From 66-474 sp035547895 (GTDB lineage Bacteria; Pseudomonadota; Gammaproteobacteria; Xanthomonadales; Rhodanobacteraceae), in assembly GCA_035547895.1 (NCBI GenBank), contig DASZTT010000123.1:1-22953 (forward strand): a DNA stretch of 22,953 bases, written 5' to 3'. The notes under the pieces were generated by a model, which was not told the DNA's origin, searched no databases, and saw nothing but the letters and a program-made list of their open reading frames with translations. A program made the position numbers and the translations under genes. This document shows, piece after piece, positions 15,976 through 22,318 of the stretch (its first letter is position 1; each line of letters starts with the position of its first letter).

Positions 15976-17172
15976 ATGAGTGCCGTTTCCCGCCCGGGGG
16001 CGCGCGGCGATGGGCGCCGGGGGCCTCGCCTCGATTTCCGTTTGCGTTGGCGGACGGCCGTCGCGTGCGCCTTTTTGTTGGCGTCGGCATGGGCCGGACC
16101 GGCGGCGGCCAGCGTGCTTTACCGCTGCGTGGGCGCGGGCGGCGAAACGGCCTACGTCAGCAGCACCGCGGGCTACCGGAACTGCGTGAAGCTCGGCCAG
16201 TGGCACACCACTTCCGCGCATCGCGTCGAGGCCAGCCAGCGCACCACGCACAAGAACAGCCAGCCCAGCGGCACCACGTTGCCGGGCCAGCCGCCGCGTT
16301 CGGTGAAGGCCAATCCCGCGGTGCTGAAGATCACGCCGCTGGGCGACGACGATGCGGTGCCGGCAACGGCGCAGGCCGACAAGCCCATCTGGCAACCGTT
16401 CCCCGTGGTGGCGCTGGATACGCTGGGCAGCTGGGTTCTGCCGCGCATGCTCGGCATCGACCTGGCCCCGACGCGGCCCGCACCGGCGCCGGCAGCGAGC
16501 ACGCCCGCGCCGGCTGCCACCCCCCAGATCCCGTTGAAACTCGAAGCCGACAAGCCGGTGCCGCCGAAACGCGGCGCGGTGTACCGCGTGGTGCAGAAGA
16601 ACGGCACCGTGCTGTACACCAACGTCGCATCGCTGGCGCAGGGCCACAACGCGAAGATGCTGTTCACCTACATCGTCGAATGCTACGCGTGCAACGTGCA
16701 TTCGAAGATCGACTGGAACACCGTTCCGCTACAGCTCGCGGCGTATGGCGACGACATCCGCGCGGCCGCGAAGCTGAGCGGCGTCAACGCCGCGTTGTTG
16801 CGCGCGATCATCCACGCCGAGTCAGGATTCAATCCCCGTGCGTTGTCGTACAAGGGCGCACAGGGCCTGATGCAACTGATGCCGGGCACGGCGTTCGACC
16901 TGGGCGTCGGCGATGCCTTCGATCCCGCGCAGAACATCAGTGGCGGCGCACGCTACCTCGCGATGCTCCTGCACGATTTTCACGGCGACGTGAAGCTGGC
17001 GGCGGCCGCCTACAACGCGGGCGCGGGCGCGGTGACGAAGTACGGCGGGGTGCCGCCGTATGCCGAGACGCAGGTGTACGTGAAGCGCGTGGCGGTGCTG
17101 TACCAGCGCTACCGCGATGCGCTGGCTGCGCACGCCGCGCCCGCGCTTGCGACGATCAAGGCCGGCAGTTGA
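15976..17172 (+). CDS. Periplasmic lytic transglycosylase with DUF4124-like segments
   Basis: The 398-aa protein has an N-terminal signal segment (about residues 25-46). A DUF4124-like stretch follows (VLYRCVGAGGETAYVSS). A Pro/Ala-rich linker (about 165-185) leads to a second similar stretch (VYRVVQKNGTVLYTN), and a C-terminal SLT goose-lysozyme-like domain occupies about 255-385. The SLT motifs are AIIHAESGFNPRALS, with catalytic glutamate 282, then GAQGLMQLMPGTA and AAYNAGAGAV. Such enzymes cleave peptidoglycan glycan strands to 1,6-anhydro products. The start at 15976 gives a good signal peptide. The last 24 bases of the gene are duplicated in the tandem repeat that follows. Confidence 0.92.
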   Translation: MSAVSRPGARGDGRRGPRLDFRLRWRTAVACAFLLASAWAGPAAASVLYRCVGAGGETAYVSSTAGYRNCVKLGQWHTTSAHRVEASQRTTHKNSQPSGTTLPGQPPRSVKANPAVLKITPLGDDDAVPATAQADKPIWQPFPVVALDTLGSWVLPRMLGIDLAPTRPAPAPAASTPAPAATPQIPLKLEADKPVPPKRGAVYRVVQKNGTVLYTNVASLAQGHNAKMLFTYIVECYACNVHSKIDWNTVPLQLAAYGDDIRAAAKLSGVNAALLRAIIHAESGFNPRALSYKGAQGLMQLMPGTAFDLGVGDAFDPAQNISGGARYLAMLLHDFHGDVKLAAAAYNAGAGAVTKYGGVPPYAETQVYVKRVAVLYQRYRDALAAHAAPALATIKAGS

Positions 17173-17436
17173 TTGATCCCCCGCAGTCCCGGATGAAGTG
17201 AAACCATCTCCGGGTTGTGCGTGATGCCGCAGACCGGGACATTTGGCCGAGGCCACCCGGATTCCACTGCGTTTCATCCGGGCTACGTTCCTCGCGACGA
17301 TCAAGGCCGGCAGTTGGTTGATCCCCCGCAGTCCCGGATGAAGTGGAATGAAATCCGGATTGTGCGTGATGCCGCAGACCGGAACATTTGGCCGAGGTCA
17401 CCCGGATTCCACTGCGTTTCATCCGGGCTACGTTCC
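17149..17436. repeat. Two-copy tandem duplication, 145-bp period
   Basis: Copy 1 (17149-17293) and copy 2 (17294-17436) match closely throughout. Copy 1 includes the last 24 bases and stop codon of the transglycosylase gene; in copy 2 the stop TGA has become TGG. Each copy contains a REP-like pair of inverted motifs: CCCGGATGAAG, and CCCGGATTCCACTGCGTTTC continuing into ATCCGGG. The divergence is concentrated just after GGATGAAGTG. Short ORFs across it are translations of the repeat and are not genes. Confidence 0.9.
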
Positions 17437-17479
17437 CGGGTTGCGGGCCGTTGCGGGAGTTCGATCAATCATCCATTTC

Positions 17480-17502
17480 GTCATTCCGGCGCAGGCCGGA
17501 AT
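17480..17502. repeat. Single GTCATTCC-type repeat hairpin
   Basis: GTCATTCCGGC at 17480 forms an 8-bp stem, ATTCCGGC / GCCGGAAT (17483-17490 with 17495-17502), around GCAG, followed by CCAG. It matches the left end of the 14294 element in architecture. It lies in the 17437-17573 spacer; I see no gene in the rest of that stretch. Confidence 0.6.
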
Positions 17503-17573
17503 CCAGCATTTCTGCCGCAACGCGCCGAAGCGCAACGGCACTGGTTCCCGGCTTGCGTCGGACAACGGGCTAA

Positions 17574-18383
17574 TCAGCGCTTGCGTAGATCCGACGTCAG
17601 CATCGGCGCGATCGTCTCGACCATCTGCGCCGTGAGCACGTGGTTGGCGGCGACGATGTTGCCGGATTCCGGCAGGCCGTCGCGGCCCATGAAATCGCAA
17701 TAGCGCCCGCCCGCCTCGCGCACCAGCAGGCAGCCCGCGGCCATGTCCCAGATCTTCAGGCCTGTTTCGAAATAGCCGTCGAAACGTCCCACCGCGGTCC
17801 ACGCGAGATCCAGCGCAGCCGAACCGGTGCGGCGGAAATCCTCCGCGCGTTTCAGCAGCTCCCGGGTCATGCCGAGTTGGGCGTCGAGATGGCGGCGCTC
17901 GCGATACGGGAAACCCGTGCACAGCATCGCGCCGTCCAGCGACTCGCGCTTGCCGATGCGGATGCGCCGATCGTTGAGGAACGCGCCATCGCCCTTGCTG
18001 GCGGTGAAGATCTCGTTGCGCACCGGGTCGAGGATCACCGCGTGCACCGGCTCGTTGCGGTCCAGCAGTGCAAGCGAAACCCCGAAATGCGGGATGCCGC
18101 GCAAATAGTTGTGCGTGCCGTCCAGCGGATCGACCGCCCAGGTGAAACGCGCGCCGGCCTTGCCGGAGGCGCCGGTTTCCTCGCCCAGGATCGCGTGGTC
18201 CGGATATGCGCGCTTCAGTTCGCGCACGATTTCACGCTCGGCCTGGCGATCGACCTCGGACACGAAATCGAGGTGATGCTTTTCGACCACGGCCAGACTG
18301 TCGAGGCGGTTCATGTAACGCAGGATCACGCTGCCCGCGGCGCGCGCGGCACGGATCGCAACGGTGACGATGGGTCGGGCCAT
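17574..18383 (-). CDS. suhB: Inositol-1-monophosphatase family protein
   Basis: The 269-aa protein carries the metal- and phosphate-binding motifs of the IMPase family: ILGEETG (Glu68/69), WAVDPLDGTHNY (Asp85, Asp88) and, near the C-terminus, KIWDMAAGCLLVREAGG. It is expected to hydrolyse inositol 1-phosphate in a Mg2+-dependent, Li+-sensitive way. In E. coli the homologue SuhB also binds RNA polymerase and supports rRNA antitermination; whether that applies here is not visible. It is transcribed divergently from trmJ, with 87 bp between starts. Length matches SuhB (267 aa). Confidence 0.94.
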   Translation of the reverse strand: MARPIVTVAIRAARAAGSVILRYMNRLDSLAVVEKHHLDFVSEVDRQAEREIVRELKRAYPDHAILGEETGASGKAGARFTWAVDPLDGTHNYLRGIPHFGVSLALLDRNEPVHAVILDPVRNEIFTASKGDGAFLNDRRIRIGKRESLDGAMLCTGFPYRERRHLDAQLGMTRELLKRAEDFRRTGSAALDLAWTAVGRFDGYFETGLKIWDMAAGCLLVREAGGRYCDFMGRDGLPESGNIVAANHVLTAQMVETIAPMLTSDLRKR

Positions 18384-18470
18384 GGCGAAGGGATATCCGG
18401 TATTTGAAAAAGAACGCGCCGCACGGGGCGGCGCCGCGTCATTTTAGCAGCGCCGCGCTAATCTTGCGGG

Positions 18471-19241
18471 ATGAATCAATCCACCGCATCGATCCCGCCC
18501 GCGCCGCAAACCATCCGCTTCGTGATGGCGCGCACGTCGCATCCCGGCAACATCGGTTCGGCCGCGCGCGCGATCCGCACCATGGGCTTCTGGCGCATGG
18601 TGCTGGTGGCGCCGCAGCGCTATCCCGACCCGCAGGTCGCCGCGATGGCGGCCGGTGCGGACGATGTGCTGGCCAACATGGTGGTGGCCGGCAGCGTGCC
18701 GGAAGCGGTGGCCGATTGCATCCGCGTGTACGGCCTCTCGGCGCGCCGGCGTGGCGTCAACCTGCCGGAGCTCGACCCGCGCGCGGCGGTTGCCGAGATC
18801 GCGCCGTTGTTGCGGCAGGGCAACGAAGTCGCGCTGTTGTTCGGCAACGAACGCTCGGGCCTCGACAACGCGGAATTGTCGGTCTGCCACGCGATGATCC
18901 GCATTCCCAGCGTCGAGGAATTCTCGTCACTCAATCTTGCGCAGGCCGTGCAGTTGATGGCGTGGGAACTGCGGATGGCGATGCTGGACGGCGCTCCCGA
19001 CGTGCCGCCCGACCACGACGCGCCGCCCGCCACCGCCGACCAGATGGAACGCTTCTTCGAGCACCTGTTCGAAACCCTGCACGTGATCGACTTCCACAAG
19101 GGCCGCTCGGCGAAGACCATCGAGCAGCGCCTGCGCCGCCTGTTCCATCGCGCGACGCCCGACTCGCGCGAACTGCGCATCCTGCACGGCGTGTTGGCCG
19201 ACGCGGAGCGGATGGCGCAACTGGCGAAGGAGCGATCTTGA
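18471..19241 (+). CDS. trmJ: tRNA (cytidine/uridine-2'-O-)-methyltransferase TrmJ
   Basis: The 256-aa protein is a SpoU/TrmH-type (SPOUT) methyltransferase. It shows the N-terminal motif VMARTSHPGNIGSAARAI, motif 2 LLFGNERSGLDNAEL and motif 3 IRIPSVEEFSSLNLAQAVQ, plus a C-terminal TrmJ-type extension containing IDFHKGRSAKTIEQRLRRLF. TrmJ methylates the 2'-OH of residue 32 in tRNAs. The start is the ATG at 18471. Downstream, its 3' end faces the tail of the integron cassette array, so trmJ marks the array's chromosomal flank. Confidence 0.94.
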   Translation: MNQSTASIPPAPQTIRFVMARTSHPGNIGSAARAIRTMGFWRMVLVAPQRYPDPQVAAMAAGADDVLANMVVAGSVPEAVADCIRVYGLSARRRGVNLPELDPRAAVAEIAPLLRQGNEVALLFGNERSGLDNAELSVCHAMIRIPSVEEFSSLNLAQAVQLMAWELRMAMLDGAPDVPPDHDAPPATADQMERFFEHLFETLHVIDFHKGRSAKTIEQRLRRLFHRATPDSRELRILHGVLADAERMAQLAKERS

Positions 19242-19610
19242 TAGTGAAATGAACACACCAACTAACCGGCAACCGACACTCCGCTCGCCGGTTAGCTGTG
19301 CATATGCGCCACGATATTTTTTGTAACCTGCAACGCGATATCGTCACGCACTGGCAGCCTTGCGCCACTGTCTCGGAAGGAGCGTCCGTGGTCGAGCCTG
19401 GCCGAAGCCGAGGCGCCCGATGCGTGACCACCCCGAAGGCGAGATGCTGGAACTTGCGCGAACGCACAACGAAGCCGTACCCCGGACACTGCCGCAAGCC
19501 GGGCGCTCACGTGTTGCGCCGACGTCGACCGAAGCTGCTCTGGTGCTGGTGCGTGCCACGCGCTGCATGTTGCGACATGCCACCCCTGAAATGAAAACTG
19601 CGACACCGCC
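19242..19610. other. Spacer between trmJ and the cassette-array tail, with one hairpin
   Basis: These 369 bases contain no gene I can support; short ORFs in several frames give low-complexity Arg/Ala/Pro-rich peptides without family resemblance. The one clear structure is CTAACCGGC (19262-19270) paired with GCCGGTTAG (19287-19295) around a 16-nt loop. It could serve as a 3' hairpin for trmJ, but no T-tract follows directly. Its CTAAC/GTTAG ends recall attC core boxes, but the palindrome is far too short for a complete attC. Confidence 0.5.
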
Positions 19611-19668
19611 CTCTAACGCTTGAGCTCAGCGGCCGCGGTACGCGGTCCGCTGGAGCGAATAGTTAGCA
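19611..19668 (-). other. attC site of cassette G (array tail)
   Basis: 58 bp. Boxes on the given strand are CTCTAAC (19611-19617) and GTTAGCA (19662-19668), so the minus-strand R'' (TGCTAAC) is slightly off consensus. The arms GCTTGAGCTCAGCGGCCGCG and CGCGGTCCGCTGGAGCGAAT pair imperfectly, leaving the extrahelical bases typical of attC. The cassette G coding frame runs into this site and stops at 19626. Confidence 0.85.
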
Positions 19669-20144
19669 TCCAAGACGAAACACGGAGAATTCTCGGGGCG
19701 CCACGGCTCTATGCCCGGAAGGGCGCAACGAACCCTTATAGAGCTGAACTGATTGAACTCGGGAAACCCAAAGAGCGCCGTGATCGCAGTGCCGTTGAGC
19801 ATGTAACACGTGTCCACCTCGGTGTGCTTCATGTTTGATAGCAGGCGCGTACGATACAGTGCGGGAACGTGAAACTTGCCAGCTGCGTCGGAAACGCCAA
19901 CCACAGGTAGTGAGCTGCAACTTAGCGATGCTCCGCTCCTTGCTAAAGACCTCCGGACCTCAAGTCCCCGAAGTGGCTTGTCATGCAGGGTGGCAATTCC
20001 GTTAATTTCAGGGAGCACCAAGACCGGCGCTGTGATGTTTTGCCACAACCGCACAGTAGGGCCGACGAGTGCAGCGACAATGAGGACGCTGACTATCGAC
20101 GCAGTGACTTTCACAACACGCGCAATGGAGATGGGTGGATTCAA
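19626..20144 (-). CDS. Cassette G: membrane-anchored protein of unknown function
   Basis: The 172-aa product has one N-terminal membrane anchor (about residues 9-30, KVTASIVSVLIVAALVGPTV). It is followed by an extracytoplasmic-type domain with PEINGIATLHDKPLRGLEV and VVGVSDAAGKFHVPALYRT. These resemble the beta-sandwich repeats of carboxypeptidase-regulatory-like domains; I cannot name a family firmly. Several cysteines could form disulfides. The only start near the cassette boundary is TTG at 20142-20144, 5 nt from the attC, in line with the short leaders of neighbouring cassettes. The C-terminal residues, ending ANYSLQRTAYRGR, are encoded by the attC site itself. It is the last cassette before the chromosome. 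Confidence 0.65.
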   Translation of the reverse strand: MNPPISIARVVKVTASIVSVLIVAALVGPTVRLWQNITAPVLVLPEINGIATLHDKPLRGLEVRRSLARSGASLSCSSLPVVGVSDAAGKFHVPALYRTRLLSNMKHTEVDTCYMLNGTAITALFGFPEFNQFSSIRVRCALPGIEPWRPENSPCFVLDANYSLQRTAYRGR

Positions 20145-20149
20145 TGTGA

Positions 20150-20207
20150 TGCTAACGCTTGAATTTAGCGGCGCGCGCAGCGCGTCCGCTGGAATGAGTA
20201 GTTAGGT
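20150..20207 (-). other. attC site of cassette F
   Basis: 58 bp. Boxes on the given strand are TGCTAAC (20150-20156) and GTTAGGT (20201-20207). The arms GCTTGAATTTAGCGGCGCGC and GCGCGTCCGCTGGAATGAGT give a long imperfect hairpin with a minimal terminal loop. It has the same arm family as the sites at 22249 and 22850. Confidence 0.92.
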
Positions 20208-20519
20208 GCCTTTGCCCAGAGCACCCGAAAAGTCCTTGCTGTACTGCGCGAGCGACTCGGTACAACGTGAAAGTATTTCTTGTTGCGCCACGGCAGGTGA
20301 AACATCGTACCGAAGCGAAATTGCCTTAGCGATGTGCTTGATTGTGTCCGCGAGCATGTCACCCCATGCCGCGGTTTCTTTGGCGCCGCCCTCCGCCTCG
20401 GAGTAGCAGCCGACGTTTAAGGACACTAAGAGGTCGCTGCGCGTTACCCAGATGCGCGCCATCTCTTGCGCTTCGGGGTCTTGGGCTGCTCCGTCTGGAG
20501 GTGGTAATTGGTCGCTCAT
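20202..20519 (-). CDS. Cassette F: DUF5076-like small soluble protein
   Basis: The 105-aa acidic soluble protein starts MSDQLPPPDGAAQDPEAQEM and continues ARIWVTRSDLLVSLNVG, AAWGDMLADTIKHIAKAISL. This pattern resembles the DUF5076 family (recognised from memory), whose function is unknown. The start ATG is only 2 nt from the preceding attC, so the only purine-rich stretch available for ribosome binding is the R' box itself (TTAGG). The TAA stop is formed by the R'' box (CCTAAC) of its own attC. The gene thus fills the cassette completely. Confidence 0.8.
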   Translation of the reverse strand: MSDQLPPPDGAAQDPEAQEMARIWVTRSDLLVSLNVGCYSEAEGGAKETAAWGDMLADTIKHIAKAISLRYDVSPAVAQQEILSRCTESLAQYSKDFSGALGKGT

Positions 20520-20521
20520 GC

Positions 20522-20593
20522 ACCTAACGCCCGAGGTAAGCGGCCGACGGCCCGCGCAGCGGGACGGCGGTCCGCTTGACCGAGTTGTTAGGT
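20522..20593 (-). other. attC site of cassette E
   Basis: 72 bp. Boxes on the given strand are ACCTAAC (20522-20528) and GTTAGGT (20587-20593). The arms begin GCCCGAGGTAAGCGG and end CCGCTTGACCGAGTT. The apical part contains GGCCCGCGCAGCGGGAC, a secondary hairpin. It is nearly identical to the site at 20963-21034. Confidence 0.93.
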
Positions 20594-20600
20594 GCCAAGG

Positions 20601-20951
20601 CTACAGCTGTACGCCGAACCGCCCAAGCACCCAGACCAAACCAAAGTACAACCCGATTGTGACCACGCATGATGCGCCGAACGCCGGCCAAAACGCTACC
20701 CCGCCTTTGAGCAGCGCAGGCAGGATGAGAAACAACGGCAGCGACGCCAAGACCAGCCAGAAGATGCCGTGTGACAGCGACGCAACAGCCTGGACATTAC
20801 CGGTGCTGCGATAGAGCCAAACGAATGCGAGCAACGATGTGAGCGGCAAGGAGGCCAACACTGCACCCCAAAGCGAGCTGCGCTTGCCAAGTTCCGAGAC
20901 GGCCACAACAACGACCGCTGTGATAAGAACCTTGATGGCGTACTGCAGCAT
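20601..20951 (-). CDS. Cassette E: DUF3147-family membrane protein
   Basis: The 116-aa protein has four predicted membrane helices: about residues 5-21 (IKVLITAVVVVAVSE), 28-47, 61-81 and 88-110. It carries KRSSLWGAVLASLPL, SLLAFVWLYRSTG and HGIFWLVLASLPLFL, which match the DUF3147 family as I know it. The function is unknown. The ATG is 11 nt from the preceding attC with a weak AAGAA upstream. The stop at 20601-20603 is just before its attC. DUF3147 proteins are usually ordinary chromosomal genes, so capture into a cassette is plausible. Confidence 0.85.
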   Translation of the reverse strand: MLQYAIKVLITAVVVVAVSELGKRSSLWGAVLASLPLTSLLAFVWLYRSTGNVQAVASLSHGIFWLVLASLPLFLILPALLKGGVAFWPAFGASCVVTIGLYFGLVWVLGRFGVQL

Positions 20952-20962
20952 CAGTTCTTGGC

Positions 20963-21034
20963 ACCTAACGCCCGAGGTAAGCGGCCGACGGCCCGCGTAG
21001 CGGGACGGCGGTCCGCTTGACCGAGATGTTAGAC
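20963..21034 (-). other. attC site of cassette D
   Basis: 72 bp. Boxes on the given strand are ACCTAAC (20963-20969) and GTTAGAC (21028-21034). It differs from the site at 20522-20593 at only a few positions, one in the loop (GCGTAGCGGG versus GCGCAGCGGG) and the rest at the right end. Confidence 0.93.
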
Positions 21035-21049
21035 CCGCGGCTTACGCCG

Positions 21050-21475
21050 CTAGCGGAAGAAAAACTCATCGTGCTCAAGTACCTCACCGATACCTGCTTG
21101 GTTGTAGTAGCACTGCCCGCGATACTTGGCCATTCTGCCACTGTAGCTATACGTGATGTGTTCGGCGCCAAATGTGATGAGGACGTTCTGCTGCCCCGCC
21201 ATGCACTTGACAGGCTTTGAAGCACGCAGGTGCGCCAAAACCGGACGCATGAAATACGCACAACCGCCACCACATTTGCGTGTTACGTATATAGATGCCT
21301 CGGCCTTCACCTGCTCTTCGTTGAAATCGTAATCCTCGGTGCGGAAGACAAAGTAGAAGCTGACCGAGGACTTATCCCGTAGCGCGCGATCAATGGTATG
21401 TGCCGCACTAGCCGGCGACTGTGCGGCCGCCAATACTGGCGTGAGCAAGAAACCGATGATGACCGCATACAACAT
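21050..21475 (-). CDS. Cassette D: exported protein of unknown function
   Basis: The 141-aa protein begins with a signal peptide (MLYAVIIGFLLTPVLAAAQS). The mature part has four cysteines (CGGGC, then PVKCMAG and GQCYYN), which suggests two disulfides and a periplasmic or secreted location. It contains the strand-rich stretch NVLITFGAEHITYSYSGRMAKYRGQ in two halves around the third and fourth cysteines. I do not recognise the family. A good ribosome binding site, GGAG, lies 8 nt upstream of the ATG (CCGCGGAGAAAATCG), better than in the other cassettes. The stop is 15 nt before the attC. Confidence 0.78.
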   Translation of the reverse strand: MLYAVIIGFLLTPVLAAAQSPASAAHTIDRALRDKSSVSFYFVFRTEDYDFNEEQVKAEASIYVTRKCGGGCAYFMRPVLAHLRASKPVKCMAGQQNVLITFGAEHITYSYSGRMAKYRGQCYYNQAGIGEVLEHDEFFFR

Positions 21476-21490
21476 CGATTCTTCTCCGCG

Positions 21491-21554
21491 GGTCTAACGC
21501 TTGAGTTAAGCGGCGCGCGGCTTTTCGCGCGTCCGCTTGGACGAATTGTTAGGC
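21491..21554 (-). other. attC site of cassette C
   Basis: 64 bp. Boxes on the given strand are GTCTAAC (21491-21497) and GTTAGGC (21548-21554). The arms GCTTGAGTTAAGCGGCGCGC and CGCGTCCGCTTGGACGAATT enclose a simple GGCTTTT loop. The left end closely matches the reverse complement of the 3' end of well-known resistance-cassette attC sites such as that of aadA. Confidence 0.94.
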
Positions 21555-21845
21555 CACATCGCCGCGCGAACCCGAACGCGAACGAAGCGACCAGAAGAGT
21601 GCAACAACTGAAAGGGGCAAAGAAATAACCACGATAAGCACAACGGCAGTGAACGTGCCTCCCATGAGGCCCAACAATAGCGGCGCAGCAAGGCTATGTG
21701 AAAAAACTACGCAGCCCTCGACCGAATATGGATTCGGGTTGCACCCAGGGATAAGCCAGATGAGCAATTGGCTCGTAAGAGCCACAATGCAAGGCAGCAT
21801 GAATGCCCAGATTGCCATCCTTGTAAGCAAACGCGGAGTAAGCAT
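21549..21845 (-). CDS. Cassette C: small membrane protein of unknown function
   Basis: The 98-aa product has a first membrane helix at about residues 10-33 (AIWAFMLPCIVALTSQLLIW). A short loop with two cysteines (GCNPNPYSVEGC) follows, then a long hydrophobic stretch (about 46-86) that could form two helices, and a basic tail. I do not recognise the family. The ATG lies 5 nt from the preceding attC without a ribosome binding site, and the TAA stop is supplied by the R'' box of its own attC, as in cassettes B and F. Confidence 0.72.
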   Translation of the reverse strand: MLTPRLLTRMAIWAFMLPCIVALTSQLLIWLIPGCNPNPYSVEGCVVFSHSLAAPLLLGLMGGTFTAVVLIVVISLPLSVVALFWSLRSRSGSRGDVA

Positions 21846-21850
21846 TTGTG

Positions 21851-21920
21851 GCCTAACGCTTGAAGTAACCGGCGCGAGCCCGCGTAGCGGGTGAGCGTCC
21901 GGTTGACTGAATAGTTAGGT
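21851..21920 (-). other. attC site of cassette B
   Basis: 70 bp. Boxes on the given strand are GCCTAAC (21851-21857) and GTTAGGT (21914-21920). The arms begin GCTTGAAGTAACCGGCG and end GTCCGGTTGACTGAAT, so the changed base in one arm (CCGG instead of GCGG) is compensated in the other. The apex AGCCCGCGTAGCGGGTGAGC is shared almost exactly with the site at 22249. Confidence 0.93.
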
Positions 21921-22241
21921 TTTACCGCTACCGACCAAGAGCGCAAGTAGCGCCAACCTAGAGCCGACAGCGACAAAGCCAACCAAGAACGGAACAACCA
22001 TAACCCAGAACACGCAATGCCAGTACTTGACCTGGTGGCGACGCCATGGGCGCGTGCCGTTGAAGAAGCACCAGAAAAATAGCGGAAGTGCGATGAATGT
22101 AAAGAACAGATTTGGGTGCCCCAATGAGTCGGATACGCCACCGCCGTAGAATAAGACGAACGGGAAAAGCCATGCTGGTGCGAAATTGCGCCAGTTAACT
22201 CTCGCGGCTCCCCAAAGACTTGCAGATTGAACCGATTCCAT
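21915..22241 (-). CDS. Cassette B: small membrane protein of unknown function
   Basis: The 108-aa product has a short polar N-terminus and about three membrane helices: near residues 22-36 (PAWLFPFVLFYGGGV), 43-62 (PNLFFTFIALPLFFWCFF) and 74-103, the last long enough for two. The connecting loop is basic and aromatic (RPWRRHQVKYWH). I do not recognise the family. The start ATG is 7 nt from the preceding attC with no ribosome binding site visible. The TAA stop is formed by the R'' box of its own attC. Confidence 0.72.
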   Translation of the reverse strand: MESVQSASLWGAARVNWRNFAPAWLFPFVLFYGGGVSDSLGHPNLFFTFIALPLFFWCFFNGTRPWRRHQVKYWHCVFWVMVVPFLVGFVAVGSRLALLALLVGSGKT

Positions 22242-22248
22242 CTGTAAA

Positions 22249-22318
22249 GCCTAACGCTTGAATTTAGCGGCGCGCGCCCGCGTAGCGGGTGAGCGTCCGC
22301 TGGAATGACTAGTTGGGC
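22249..22318 (-). other. attC site of cassette A
   Basis: 70 bp. Boxes on the given strand are GCCTAAC (22249-22255) and GTTGGGC (22312-22318). The arms GCTTGAATTTAGCGGCGCGC and GCGTCCGCTGGAATGACTA pair imperfectly; the apex is CCCGCGTAGCGGG. The coding frame of cassette A ends in this site with a TAG directly after the R'' box. Confidence 0.93.

Noticed and set aside
17156..17703. Several short ORFs across the tandem duplication on both strands
   Set aside because: They are repeat translations; the same peptide appears once per repeat copy, with no ribosome binding site or family resemblance.
19292..19623. Possible small genes in the trmJ-array junction, or an integrase remnant
   Set aside because: The translations in all frames are Arg/Ala/Pro-rich and show none of the tyrosine-recombinase motifs expected of IntI.
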